Positions 8,972 through 17,629 of a DNA stretch of 64,000 nucleotides are shown piece after piece (position 1 is the first letter of the stretch; each line of letters starts with the position of its first letter). The notes under the pieces were generated by a model. That model searched no databases and was not told the DNA's origin. It was given only the letters and a program-made list of their open reading frames with translations. The DNA is from VAZQ01 sp034669045. GTDB taxonomy: Bacteria; Pseudomonadota; Alphaproteobacteria; Rhizobiales; Xanthobacteraceae. The DNA lies in the NCBI GenBank assembly GCA_034669045.1, contig JAXDOD010000080.1, positions 1 through 64,000 of the forward strand, given 5' to 3'. The translations under genes were made by a program, and so were the position numbers.

Positions 8972-10018
8972 TCAGCGCGCCAGCACCTCGACCTCGCCAT
9001 CGACGCCGGTGATGACCTTGAAGGCGCGCTCGTAGGACTTGCCGTCGTTGCGCGCGATGGCGCGGTAGTCGCCCTCGGCCAGGATCATGCGCGGGAACGC
9101 GCCGGTCGATTCCTTGATCACGTCGCCGCCGGGCGTGAGCACCGACCACTGCGTATTGGCGCGCGCCTCGCCGCCCCAGTCGCTGACGAGCTTGAGCGTG
9201 ATGACCGCGGCGCGATGGGTGACGGCGGCGTCGGTGAGCTTGCCGGTCTGCACGCGGATGTCGGAACGCACCACCGAATTGGCATCGCCGTAGTTCGACA
9301 CGATGTGGTAGGTGCCTTCGGCGACCAGGATCACGTCGCCGGTCTGCACCGTCTGTACGATCGGACGCTTGTCGCCGGGCTCGAACTGGCTGCCCTTGTA
9401 GAGGTCGAACGAGATCTGTCCTTGCGGGATGCGCACGTCGCCGACCTTGCCTTCGATGCGCAACCCGCCCGCGGCAATTTCGAACACCTCGCGGACCGAT
9501 TCACCCGCGCGCAGTTGCACGGTCTTGGTCGCGCTCGCCAGTCCGAAGCCGACGTGGATCACATAGGCGCCCGGGGCCAAGGCGAAGGTCGGTGCGGCGG
9601 CCTTGTCCTCCTTGACCGGACGCAGCGCGCCCTGGTCCGGCTTGGTGGGATAGATCCGCCAGTGCAGGCCGCCGTTGATGGCGGGCATGTCGCGGCCGAA
9701 ACGCGCGCTCACCGCAAGCGGCACCTGTCCGGAGGGGATCGCCGGGTTGTGCGGAGCGGCAGGCGCTGCGCTCGCCGGCGGCGGCAGCGATTGCAGCATC
9801 GGTCCCTTCGGCGCAGGGGCTGGAATGCCGCCGCCGCCCGGCGCCACCAGGCTTTGCGCCGGACCAGGCGTGGCGCCCGGCACGTCGGCGGGCGGCCGCA
9901 ACACCGGAGAAGGGTCGAAGAATTGCGCGTAAGTTGTTGCCGGCAGTGCAAAAAGTCCCACGGCAATGGCCAATATAAACCGGCCCCCGCTGCCCGCGCT
10001 GGTCGCTGCGATCCTCAT
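8972..10018 (-). CDS. Conserved exported protein of unknown function
   Basis: 348 residues with a signal peptide (ILAIAVGLFALPATTYAQ), then a Pro/Ala-rich linker (35-95), then about 250 residues of beta-rich sequence. At least three segments share a small beta-sandwich look (LAPGAYVIHVGFG, VAEGTYHIVSNYG, LAEGDYRAIARNDG), each a G-x-Y turn between strands, suggesting repeated carbohydrate-binding-like or prealbumin-like units. Probably periplasmic or surface located. It converges on the TIR gene with only 8 bp between stops and is divergent from the nitroreductase. No function can be assigned. Confidence 0.65.
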   Translation of the reverse strand: MRIAATSAGSGGRFILAIAVGLFALPATTYAQFFDPSPVLRPPADVPGATPGPAQSLVAPGGGGIPAPAPKGPMLQSLPPPASAAPAAPHNPAIPSGQVPLAVSARFGRDMPAINGGLHWRIYPTKPDQGALRPVKEDKAAAPTFALAPGAYVIHVGFGLASATKTVQLRAGESVREVFEIAAGGLRIEGKVGDVRIPQGQISFDLYKGSQFEPGDKRPIVQTVQTGDVILVAEGTYHIVSNYGDANSVVRSDIRVQTGKLTDAAVTHRAAVITLKLVSDWGGEARANTQWSVLTPGGDVIKESTGAFPRMILAEGDYRAIARNDGKSYERAFKVITGVDGEVEVLAR

Positions 10019-10120
10019 TGGAACCGTATTTCGACGGAAATCGCGGCAAATTCAAGCCACGCCCAACGTTTGTCACCACGGAGGCCGTATGATAGGCGCA
10101 GAGCCACAACGGACGAAACA

Positions 10121-10690
10121 ATGGCCGACGCCCTCCAACTGCTGCAAACCCGGCGTTCCCTCAAGCCGATCGAGTTGACCGGCCCCGCCCCCTCGCCGGC
10201 CGAAGTCGACACCCTGCTGACGATCGCCTCGCGCGTGCCCGACCATGGCAAGCTCACGCCCTGGCGCTTCATCGTGTTCGAAGGCGAGGCGCGACTCGCC
10301 GCCGGCGCCGCCATCGAGGCGGCGTTCCGCGCCAAGTATCCGGACGCCAAGCCCGAGCAGATCGACTACGAGCACAAGCGCCTTGCGCGCGCCCCGCTCG
10401 TCATCGCGGTGGTGAGCCGCGCCGGCCCGCATGTGAAGATCCCGGAATGGGAGCAGGTGCTTTCCGCCGGCGCCGCCGCCATGAGTCTCGTGCTCGCCGC
10501 GCACGCGCTCGGCTACGGGGCGAACTGGATCACCGAATGGTACGCCTACGACCGCCGCGTGCTCGATGCGCTTGGCCTCAAGGAGAACGAGAAGATCGCG
10601 GGCTTCATCCACATCGGCAAGCCGGTCAACCCGCCGGAGGACCGGCCGCGGCCGCCGCTCGGCGAGATCGCGACGCGTTACGGCGCCTGA
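10121..10690 (+). CDS. Nitroreductase family protein (YdjA-like)
   Basis: 189 residues from the ATG at 10121; longer upstream frames lack a homologous start. FMN-dependent nitroreductase fold: LQTRRSLKPIELTGPAPS at the N-terminus (FMN phosphate contact), ASRVPDHGKLTPWRFIVF, LAAHALGYGANWITEW, and the C-terminal HIGKP motif followed by PRPPLGEIATRYGA. The size and the DHGKLTPWR motif match the compact YdjA group. The substrate is unknown; such enzymes reduce nitroaromatics or quinones with NAD(P)H. It is divergent from the exported protein on the left and convergent with the TPR protein on the right. Confidence 0.88.
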   Translation: MADALQLLQTRRSLKPIELTGPAPSPAEVDTLLTIASRVPDHGKLTPWRFIVFEGEARLAAGAAIEAAFRAKYPDAKPEQIDYEHKRLARAPLVIAVVSRAGPHVKIPEWEQVLSAGAAAMSLVLAAHALGYGANWITEWYAYDRRVLDALGLKENEKIAGFIHIGKPVNPPEDRPRPPLGEIATRYGA

Positions 10691-10718
10691 GTTGCCGCAG
10701 GCGGCCGTCTTCGATGGC

Positions 10719-11873
10719 TCATTTCACCCCCAGGCGCGCGTATTCAGCCTCGATCGCCGGGTGGCGCTCCCTCGCCTCCGTGACATCGGCGTTGCCGCCC
10801 TCGCCGTCACCCTGCTTCAGCTTCGCCATCCCGCGGCCGTAGAGCGAGCCCATGTCCCTCGGGTCGAGCCGGAACGCCGCGTCGAAATCCGCGATCGCCG
10901 CAACATGATCGCCTTTGCGATAGCGCACGATGGCGCGCCCGTTGAGGGCGAGCTGATACCGGGGATCGAGCCGGATCGCCTCGTCGTAATCCGCAAGGGC
11001 GCGGTCGAGCTCGCCCCGTTGCGAATTGACCGAGGCGCGGTTGTTGAACGCCATGACAAAGGTCGGTTGCAGCCTGATGGCGGCGCTGAAATCCGCGATG
11101 GCGGCATCGTCGTCGCGCCGTTCGCGGTGGATGGCGCCGCGGATGTTGAAGGCGTCGGTCGCACCGGGATCGAGCCGGATCGCCTCGTCGAGATCGGCGA
11201 GGGCACGGTCGTAGTCGCCCTTGTAGAAGTACAACTGCCCGCGCGTTTCGAACCCATAGGTGAAGTTCGGATTGAGCCGCACGGCCTGGGTGAAATCAGC
11301 GATCGCCGCGTCCATGTCGCGCTTGCGCAGATAGGCGTCGGCACGCATGGCAAAGGCGGTGAAGTTACTGTCATCGAGACCGATCGACGCGCCGTAATCC
11401 AGGATGGCACGGTCATAGTCTCCCTTCGCCGCATAGGCGACGCCCTGGCCCATGGGCGGACGCGCCCAGACCGGCGACAGCCGCATCGCCTGGCTGAAGT
11501 CGTCGAGCGCGCGGTCGAAGTCGCGTGTGAGGAGGTGCAGGTCGCCGCGGTTGGAGAACGAGGCGGCATCGTTCGGATCGCGCGCCAGCGCTTCGGTGTA
11601 GTCGGCGATGGCGCGGCCGGCGTCGTGCTTGTCCTGGTAGGCTTGAGCGCGATTGTGGAACGCCACGGCAAGCTCGGCCGGGGTCGCGCTGCCCGATTGG
11701 ATGACCGCCGTGCAGCTCGCGACGGCCTGCTCGGGCGGGAGCCCGCCTTGGAGGCACAAGGCCTTGTCGTCCGCCCCCTGCGTCCATGCCGGCGCCAGCG
11801 CGGCAGCGGCCCTGAACGCGGCACCCGCGAGGACGAACGGCCGTCGAACACGTGCGGCAAGGCTGCGATGCAA
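10719..11873 (-). CDS. Tetratricopeptide repeat protein
   Basis: 384 residues, almost wholly TPR. Canonical 34-residue units are easy to align from about residue 65 onward (for example AIADYTEALARDPNDAASFSNRGD and ALADLDEAIRLDPGATDAFNIRG), giving eight to nine repeats. The N-terminal 30 residues are Ala/Arg-rich and may be a poor signal peptide or anchor; two cysteines (CLQGG, ASCTAV) precede the repeats, a pattern seen in exported rhizobial TPR proteins. It is probably a protein-interaction scaffold with no evident partner. It is followed by convergent nitroreductase and preceded by 238 bp of non-coding DNA. Confidence 0.8.
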   Translation of the reverse strand: MHRSLAARVRRPFVLAGAAFRAAAALAPAWTQGADDKALCLQGGLPPEQAVASCTAVIQSGSATPAELAVAFHNRAQAYQDKHDAGRAIADYTEALARDPNDAASFSNRGDLHLLTRDFDRALDDFSQAMRLSPVWARPPMGQGVAYAAKGDYDRAILDYGASIGLDDSNFTAFAMRADAYLRKRDMDAAIADFTQAVRLNPNFTYGFETRGQLYFYKGDYDRALADLDEAIRLDPGATDAFNIRGAIHRERRDDDAAIADFSAAIRLQPTFVMAFNNRASVNSQRGELDRALADYDEAIRLDPRYQLALNGRAIVRYRKGDHVAAIADFDAAFRLDPRDMGSLYGRGMAKLKQGDGEGGNADVTEARERHPAIEAEYARLGVK

Positions 11874-12111
11874 AGCCAGGTCCTCCAGCCGCCGATCAGT
11901 CGTCGCCGGTCGGGCCTAGGCACAGGTAGGCGCAAGGATCGACGGGAGCAACTGCCGGCGCGGCGGCGCGAGACTCCGGCGAGGTGCGTTGTATACTGCA
12001 ACGGCGGCGGCCTTTGTCAGGCCGCCGTGCAATGTCCGGGCCGGACGCTCCGCGATCGCCGACCGGCCCCGGTGCCTCCCGTCTCCGGCGATCCCAACCT
12101 GATGGGCGACG

Positions 12112-12747
12112 ATGTTCTACGACACCAGCAAGAACGACCACGGACTGCCCTACAATCCGTTCAAGGCGATCGTCGCGCCGCGGCCGGTCGGCTGGATCAC
12201 CTCCATGAACCGCAAGGGCGAGATCAACCTCGCGCCCTATTCGTTCTTCAACGCGGTGTCGGATGCCCCGCCGATCGTCATGTTCTCCAGCGACGGCTAC
12301 AAGGACTCGCTGTCCTTCATCGCGGAGACCAAGGAATTCGTATGCAACCTCGCGGTCCTCGATCTGCTGCAGGCCGTGGTGACGACCGGAGTCTCGTATC
12401 CGCGCGGCGTCAATGAAATGATCGAAGCCGGGCTCGATCCGGTCGCCTCGCGCCTGGTGCGGCCGCCGCGTGTCAAGGCATCGCCCTGCGCGCTCGAATG
12501 CAGGTTGCTGCAGATCGTCGATCTCGACGATCTCGACGGCAAGCCGGCGCACCGGCACGTTGCCTTCGGGCAGGTGGTCGGCGTGCACATCGACGAGCGC
12601 TTCATCAAGAGCGGCCGGCTCGACACCGCGGCGATGCAACCGATCGCGCGATGCGGTTACGCCGATTATGCGGTGGTGGACAAGGTGATCCCGGTCATCA
12701 AGCCAAGCAAGACCCCGGCGGTGGTGAAAACGCAGGCCGCGGAATGA
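12112..12747 (+). CDS. Flavin reductase family protein (FMN-binding split barrel)
   Basis: 211 residues. The DIM6/NTAB flavin-reductase fold is seen in NPFKAIVAPRPVGWITSMN, INLAPYSFFNAVSDAPPIV and EFVCNLAVLD, with a later VVGVHIDERFI strand. Members bind FMN and either reduce flavin for a partner monooxygenase or act as stand-alone oxidoreductases. This PRPVGWI...NLAPYS subgroup is common in Rhizobiales, usually without an adjacent monooxygenase, as here. The start at 12112 is the first ATG and matches the family N-terminus. Confidence 0.85.
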   Translation: MFYDTSKNDHGLPYNPFKAIVAPRPVGWITSMNRKGEINLAPYSFFNAVSDAPPIVMFSSDGYKDSLSFIAETKEFVCNLAVLDLLQAVVTTGVSYPRGVNEMIEAGLDPVASRLVRPPRVKASPCALECRLLQIVDLDDLDGKPAHRHVAFGQVVGVHIDERFIKSGRLDTAAMQPIARCGYADYAVVDKVIPVIKPSKTPAVVKTQAAE

Positions 12748-12950
12748 CGCTTTCGCTGCACCCGAAACAACCTGGTGGATGAGCTCCGCATCCGCGCGCA
12801 CGCCCCGGCACCGCCGCCGTCAGGCCGCATTGCGACGTTACCCTCCGAGCGTCGCCATCCACTGCCGGCCGGCCTTCACCATAAGGCGATGATGCGCTTG
12901 CTCCCCTGCCGGAGCCCTCCGATCATCCGTGCAACAGAAAGACAACCTCC

Positions 12951-13946
12951 GTGCTGCAAGGACTGCTCCGCCGCACTCAAACGGGCGACCGCTCCGTGGA
13001 GGCCGACGAATCCTCCCCGGCGGCCACAGGCCGGCCATCGATCGGGCTCGCGCTCGGCGGCGGGGCCGCGCGCGGCTTCGCCCATATCGGCGTGCTGCAG
13101 ACGCTGCTGGCGCATGGGCTCAAGCCGGATGTGGTCGCCGGGACCTCGATGGGCGCGGTGATCGGCGGCTGCTATGCCGCCGGAGAGCTCGACGACATCG
13201 CCGCCTGGGCGCGCGGGCTCACGCGCCGCCGCATCCTGGGCTACCTCGATGTGAGCCTCGCGGGCTCGGGCCTGATCAGCGGCGGACGGCTCGCTCGGCG
13301 GCTCGAGGCTAGCATCGGGCGGAGCAAGATCGAGGCGCTCGACACCCGCTTTGCCGCGATCGCGACCGAGATCGACACCGGCCATGAGGTCTGGCTCACG
13401 CGCGGACGCCTGCTCGAGGCGTTGCGCGCCTCCTATGCGCTGCCGGGCGTGTTCGCGCCGGTCCGCGTCGGCGGCCGCTGGCTGGTCGACGGCGCCCTGG
13501 TCAATCCGGTGCCGGTGTCGGCTGCACGCGCGTTCGGCGCCCGCCTCGTCATCGGCGTGAGCACCAACGCGGACCTGTTCGGCCGCGGCAGCACGATCTT
13601 CAGCCACGGCTTCGACGAGGACGAGGAACCGGCAGGCACGGATCCCGCCTCCGAACGACGCTGGCGCGGAAAGCTCGGCGTGCAAAAATTTCTCAAGCGC
13701 CAACTGGTCGGCAGCGAAGGCCGCCCCGGCCTGCCCAAGGTCATGATCGAAGCCTACAACGTCATGCAGGATCGCATCACGCGCGCGCGGCTGGCGGGCG
13801 ACCCCGCCGACATCATGATCAGTCCGCGCGTCGGCCACATCGGCATGTTCGATTTCCACTGCGCCGAGGAAGCGATCCGGCTCGGCGCCGAAGCGGCCGA
13901 GAAGGCGCTCGAAACGATCGACGAGGCCAGCAAGGCGCTGGCCTGA
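12951..13946 (+). CDS. Patatin-like phospholipase family protein (RssA/YchK type)
   Basis: 331 residues from a GTG at 12951; no strong ribosome binding site is visible and an internal start is possible. The Ser-Asp catalytic dyad of patatins is present: oxyanion loop LGGGAARGFAHIGVL near residues 35-49, nucleophile elbow GTSMGA, and the DGALVNPVPV motif with the catalytic Asp. The C-terminal third is family-specific. Likely a cytoplasmic or membrane-associated lipid acyl hydrolase; the physiological substrate is unknown. It is followed after 57 bp by a convergent CBS-domain gene. Confidence 0.87.
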   Translation: MLQGLLRRTQTGDRSVEADESSPAATGRPSIGLALGGGAARGFAHIGVLQTLLAHGLKPDVVAGTSMGAVIGGCYAAGELDDIAAWARGLTRRRILGYLDVSLAGSGLISGGRLARRLEASIGRSKIEALDTRFAAIATEIDTGHEVWLTRGRLLEALRASYALPGVFAPVRVGGRWLVDGALVNPVPVSAARAFGARLVIGVSTNADLFGRGSTIFSHGFDEDEEPAGTDPASERRWRGKLGVQKFLKRQLVGSEGRPGLPKVMIEAYNVMQDRITRARLAGDPADIMISPRVGHIGMFDFHCAEEAIRLGAEAAEKALETIDEASKALA

Positions 13947-14003
13947 GGCGACCTCGCAGGAGTCCAGTGTCGGTGAATTGCGTGGGCAGCGGCCCGATGG
14001 ACC

Positions 14004-14435
14004 TCACGCGGTCTGGATGTAATCGCGCAACGCCTCGGTCTCGTGCTCCATTTCACCGAGCCGGTACTTGACCACGTCGCCGATCGAGACAATGCCGATC
14101 AGCCGGTCCTGCTCGACCACCGGCACATGGCGGAACTTGCCCGTGGTCATCTGCTCCATCAGGGCGTTGACCTTGTCCGCCTGCGTGCAGGTCGACACCT
14201 TGCGCGTCATCACCAGTGCCAGCGGCTGTTTCAGCGCCGCCGCGCCCTGATCGGCCAGCGCGCGCACGACATCGCGTTCCGACAGGATGCCGATCACGCG
14301 CCGCTCGGGGCCGAGCACGACCAGCGCGCCGATGTGTTGCTCGGCGAGCAGCGCGATCGCGGCTTCCAGCGTCGCGATCGGTTCGATGGTCGTGACGTTG
14401 CTGCCCTTGCTGGAGAGAATGGCGTTGACTGTCAT
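14004..14435 (-). CDS. CBS-domain protein
   Basis: 143 residues made of two CBS motifs in tandem: ATLEAAIALLAEQHIGALVVL...IGILSERDVVRAL and ADKVNALMEQMTTGKFRHVPVV...IGIVSIGDVVKYRL. Stand-alone CBS pairs bind adenine nucleotides such as AMP, ATP or NAD(P)H and regulate partner proteins. The start MTVNAIL at 14435 is chosen because GGGAGG lies just upstream; that Shine-Dalgarno region is a 14-bp tandem duplication (14437-14464), so two potential sites are present. It ends with a charged C-terminal helix. Single gene on the minus strand; the partner is unknown. Confidence 0.9.
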   Translation of the reverse strand: MTVNAILSSKGSNVTTIEPIATLEAAIALLAEQHIGALVVLGPERRVIGILSERDVVRALADQGAAALKQPLALVMTRKVSTCTQADKVNALMEQMTTGKFRHVPVVEQDRLIGIVSIGDVVKYRLGEMEHETEALRDYIQTA

Positions 14436-14436
14436 T

Positions 14437-14464
14437 GGTCGCCTCCCTTGGGTCGCCTCCCTTG
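14437..14464 (-). repeat. Tandem 14-bp duplication of the CBS-gene ribosome binding site
   Basis: On the plus strand GGTCGCCTCCCTTG occurs twice head to tail (14437-14450, 14451-14464). On the coding strand each copy carries GGGAGG; only the proximal one is correctly spaced from the ATG at 14435. Confidence 0.85.
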
Positions 14465-14687
14465 ACCGTGCGGCATCCGAGCTAATGAATAACGCTCGCA
14501 TGCATTGCGCAGTTCCGTCCCGCCTCAGCGCGCCGTGTCGGCATTCCATTGCTCAGCGCGAGAAAGTATCGCGCCGAGTCGCTGGGACGTCAAAATGATC
14601 GGCTCGAAATACGGCCGACGCAAGACTCGCGTGCTGGCGCGCTGAATTATGACTTATCGTTTTTAGTGATGGTCGGTCTTTTTTTGT

Positions 14688-15458
14688 TCAATGACCGGAC
14701 GTTGCGCTCTCGCCGCCGTCCTCGCCAACGTTCGCGGCCGAATGCCGCACCGGATCGAACAGCGTAAATCCGAACAGGCCGGCGAGAAATCCGCCGATAT
14801 GCGCCTGCCAGGCCACGCTCTGCTCGAAGCCCGGCATTGCGATGGTGCCGACGCCAGTCAGGATGTTGATGCCGAACCACACCACGATGAACAACAGCAC
14901 GCGCGGATCGCGCAGCATCGCGCTGAGCGGCGCCGCCGGCACGCGGTAGGCATCCTCGTCGGCGCTGCCAAGGGCGCCGAGCGGGCCGCCGCGCTGGAAT
15001 GCAAAGCGCATCGCAGCCGCCATCGCGCCCGAGATCGCCGCCGAGGCGCCGACCATCGGCAACCCTTCGCCAAAATGGGTCGCGAGATGCATGGCGGCAC
15101 CGGCCGCCGCGGTCGCGATGAAAAAGATCACAAACCGCAACGCACCGAAGCGGCGCGCCACCGGCGTGCCGAAGGCAAGCAGCCAGAGCGCGTTGAAGAA
15201 GAGATGATTGAGATCGGCGTGGATCAGCGCGTAGGTCGCGAAGGTCCAGACCGCCGCGCCGTAGCCCTGCGCGAAGCTCACATCGGAGAGCACGCTGGCG
15301 TCGTAGCGCGCCGGGATGAAGGCGAACAACAACAAGAACTCGGTCGCCTGCTGCTGGGTGAGCAGCAGCACGAAGACCGCATGCACGAGACCCATGAGCG
15401 CGATGATCGCAAGCACGATCATCGGCACGTTGAACATTCGTTCGCGGGGGACGGTCAC
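14688..15458 (-). CDS. Rhomboid family intramembrane serine protease
   Basis: About 256 residues with six or seven membrane helices. Rhomboids cleave transmembrane substrates inside the bilayer. Key motifs: HADLNHLFFNALWLLAFG (HxxxN, His80/Asn84), GASAAISGAMA with nucleophile Ser139, and WQAHIGGFLAG with catalytic His220. The GASAA variant replaces the more usual GASGA. I choose the GTG at 15458, preceded by GGAAGG, over the ATG at 15437, which has no Shine-Dalgarno. The frame continues upstream, but that part reads through a terminator hairpin and is not coding. A structured leader or small RNA lies upstream (15579-15760). Confidence 0.9.
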   Translation of the reverse strand: MTVPRERMFNVPMIVLAIIALMGLVHAVFVLLLTQQQATEFLLLFAFIPARYDASVLSDVSFAQGYGAAVWTFATYALIHADLNHLFFNALWLLAFGTPVARRFGALRFVIFFIATAAAGAAMHLATHFGEGLPMVGASAAISGAMAAAMRFAFQRGGPLGALGSADEDAYRVPAAPLSAMLRDPRVLLFIVVWFGINILTGVGTIAMPGFEQSVAWQAHIGGFLAGLFGFTLFDPVRHSAANVGEDGGESATSGH

Positions 15459-15578
15459 GAGGCCTTCCGGATGGCGTGCTGCGGAGATAGGACGCCGCGC
15501 GCCCTCCGGCAAGCGCCCGCGCCGTGTTGCGCACGAGAAAGTCGCGTGCTGCGGAAGCATCCGGCGCACGTCGTGGCA

Positions 15579-15608
15579 CAAAAAAAGGGAGGGTCGAAAC
15601 CCTCCCTT
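15579..15608 (-). terminator. Intrinsic terminator on the minus strand
   Basis: A 10-bp perfect stem (15585-15594 with 15599-15608) closed by a 4-nt loop, followed on the minus strand by seven T residues. It is a textbook rho-independent terminator, yet no protein gene ends just before it on that strand; it lies about 120 bp upstream of the rhomboid start. Confidence 0.85.
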
Positions 15609-15760
15609 GGAGCCGCCGTGCTGGGTTTGTTGAACCCCAAATCGGCCGCAGCCAACGGCTGCGGCCGATTTGGGTGGCGCCGCTCCGGCACCTGTCACAT
15701 CCCCTCGCCTCCCCGGCTTCTTGAGTTGATCTCGGATCACCGAACGCGGGACCCGCGACA
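15579..15760 (-). ncRNA. Candidate small RNA or transcribed leader upstream of the rhomboid gene
   Basis: A non-coding minus-strand segment holding an 18-bp perfect hairpin with a 3-nt loop (15636-15653 / 15657-15674) and ending in the intrinsic terminator at 15579-15608. No plausible coding frame ends here. The 5' end is not defined; I place it near 15760 only because the structured part begins soon after. It could be an independent sRNA or a premature-termination leader of the rhomboid gene. It does not match the SRP or 6S RNA patterns I know. Confidence 0.5.
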
Positions 15761-15981
15761 CGTGTGGATCACGGTGACGGTCTAAGTGAAACGGGGCGCG
15801 CGCGCCACCGCATCGTGCCTTTAACACTAACACGCGCCCGCGGACCGACGACGACGCCGCGGCGCCGGCGCGGCACGCGCCCTGCTCTGCACCGCCCGAG
15901 CTTTCGAAAACGCCGCCGCACTGTCCCGGTCGGGGACAGCGGCAGCGAAATGCCGCTCGCGGACGAGAACAGAGGGCGTTC

Positions 15982-16566
15982 ATGAAGCAATCGTCGACAC
16001 GGGAATTGTTCGATTATTGGAATACGCGACGCGGCCTGCGGCCGGCGCCCGATCGTGCCGATATCGAGCCGGGCGCCATCCGCCGGGTCCTCGCCGACAC
16101 GTTCATCCTCGCCTTCGATGCACGCGGGGACCATCCGTTCCGCATCGCCGGCACGCGGGTCTGCGCCGCCTTCGGGCGCGAGCTCAAGGGCGAGGCTTTC
16201 GTCAGGATATGGAGCGAGGCGAGCCGGGCGACGGTGCGCGATCTCCTTGCCGTGGTCGGGAACGAGGCGGTCGCCGCCGTGGCCAGCGCGCGCGGCATCA
16301 ACGCGGAGGGCGTCGCGCTCGAGCTGGAGCTCCTGATGCTGCCGCTCGGCCATCGCGGCCGCACCGATGCCCGCGTCCTGGGCGCGCTGGTGCCGTCGCA
16401 GATGCCCTACTGGTTCGGCATCAGCATGATCACGGAGCTGACGCTGGGAACGCTTCGCTATCTCGCGCCCGGGACAGCCCCCGCCAGCGTGCCCGGACCG
16501 CAGCCCGTCGTGTCGGCCGGCCGTCTCCGACATGGCCTGGTGGTCTATGACGGCGGCCAGATTTGA
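15982..16566 (+). CDS. PAS-domain protein (PAS_5 type)
   Basis: 194 residues. The N-terminus (STRELFDYWNTRRGLRPAPDRADIEPGAIRRVLADTF, split over residues 5-41) and PFRIAGTRVCAAFGRELKG match the rhizobial PAS_5 family, a sensor-like fold without an attached output domain. The C-terminal RLRHGLVVYDGGQI is a typical family tail. These proteins are usually found next to PilZ-domain proteins, as here (112 bp upstream of one). A ligand and partner are not known; a soluble cytoplasmic role linked to envelope or motility control is an inference from context. Confidence 0.8.
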   Translation: MKQSSTRELFDYWNTRRGLRPAPDRADIEPGAIRRVLADTFILAFDARGDHPFRIAGTRVCAAFGRELKGEAFVRIWSEASRATVRDLLAVVGNEAVAAVASARGINAEGVALELELLMLPLGHRGRTDARVLGALVPSQMPYWFGISMITELTLGTLRYLAPGTAPASVPGPQPVVSAGRLRHGLVVYDGGQI

Positions 16567-16678
16567 ATAAGCAGAGACGCTGATCGCACAGCGTCGTGCT
16601 GCTGGCTAACGCGGCGTTAACGATGCGTGCATAGGCTCGGACAGGAAGTAACCCCTTTGGCCAGGCCAGCCCGGGCGC

Positions 16679-17296
16679 ATGTCGCTACCCCAGAAGAAAT
16701 CAGTGTTCTTGCCGCTGAGCGAAGAACGCCGGCGCTTCCAGCGCGTGCGCGTCAACCTGCTCGGGCGCTACATGCTGGCTGACCGGCGCGAGTTCCCCTG
16801 CCAGGTCACCGACATGTCGCCAGGCGGCATGGCGCTCGTCACGCCGGTCATCGGTCAGCCCGGCGAACGCGTGATCGCCTATGTGGACCATGTCGGGCGT
16901 CTGGAAGGCATAATCGCGCGCCAGTTCCAGAATGGCTTCGCCATGACCATCGCGGCGACCACGCGCAAGCGCGACAAGCTCGCCGCCCAGCTCACCTGGC
17001 TCGCCAACCGCCATATCCTGGGCCTGCCGGAAGATCGCCGCCACGGCCGCATGACGCCGCGCAATCCGTCGGCGCGGCTGATCCTGGCAAACGGCATCAA
17101 CGTGGCGGTCCGCGTCATCGACATATCGCAGTCGGGCGTCGCGCTCGCGACCGAGCACCGGCCCGAACTCGGCTCCCCGGTCACCGTCGGCAAGACCGCC
17201 GGCCGGGTCGTGCGTCACCTGGAAGAAGGCTTCGCGATCGAGTTCATCCGGCTCCAGCACCCGGACTTTGTCGAAGAGAACGTCACCGGCTGGTAA
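16679..17296 (+). CDS. Double PilZ-domain protein, probable c-di-GMP receptor
   Basis: 205 residues with two PilZ modules. The first has the RxxxR motif in ERRRFQRV (about residues 16-23) and DMSPGG near 45; the second has RRHGR near 120 and DISQSG near 150. Both carry the arginine and D/NxSxxG elements that bind cyclic di-GMP, so two binding sites are expected. No membrane segment. It lies between the PAS protein and the BTLCP peptidase on the same strand, suggesting a c-di-GMP-responsive surface module. The start at 16679 is the only ATG fitting the domain. Confidence 0.87.
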   Translation: MSLPQKKSVFLPLSEERRRFQRVRVNLLGRYMLADRREFPCQVTDMSPGGMALVTPVIGQPGERVIAYVDHVGRLEGIIARQFQNGFAMTIAATTRKRDKLAAQLTWLANRHILGLPEDRRHGRMTPRNPSARLILANGINVAVRVIDISQSGVALATEHRPELGSPVTVGKTAGRVVRHLEEGFAIEFIRLQHPDFVEENVTGW

Positions 17297-17629
17297 ACGC
17301 CGCGACGATCACCGCAGCCTGGCCATTGCCGGAATCGTTCGCGCTGTCGCGATTTCCGCTCCCGATCATCCTGTTTGAACCTCCGCGGCTGGTTAAGAGC
17401 ATCGCGCGCGATGGCGCGCGCAACGCCGCCGATGCGAGGTGCGGGCGGTTAATGCGTCGCATTTTACTCAAATCGTATTAGATCAGATTTTATTCGATTT
17501 ATGTTCAAATACGCCAAGTATTCGATGCGGTATTTACTTGCCTTCTATTCAAAGTGACGTCGCAAGATTAGCGGCGATTCAAAGGCTTTGTGAGACACAT
17601 GACCCAACAAACAGGGACGGGGTCATGGG
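17297..17629. other. AT-rich intergenic region before the cysteine peptidase gene
   Basis: About 330 bp without a gene. The part from about 17455 to 17570 is strikingly AT-rich against the surrounding sequence (runs such as TTTTATTCGATTTATG), consistent with a strong or regulated promoter for the following gene. No defined operator is recognised. Confidence 0.45.

Noticed and set aside
6486..9149. A very long open frame on the minus strand opposite the TIR gene
   Set aside because: It mirrors the codon structure of the plus-strand gene in high-GC DNA and reads as Arg/Gly/Glu-rich sequence without domains, while the plus strand encodes clear TIR and repeat motifs.
15579..15760. SRP RNA or 6S RNA gene
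   Set aside because: The conserved SRP apical motif and the 6S open-complex-like bubble are not visible, and the neighbours are not those usual for either gene.
15459..15983. Extended N-terminus for the rhomboid protease
   Set aside because: The frame would read through an intrinsic terminator and an 18-bp hairpin; the GTG at 15458 has a good ribosome binding site and gives a normal rhomboid length.
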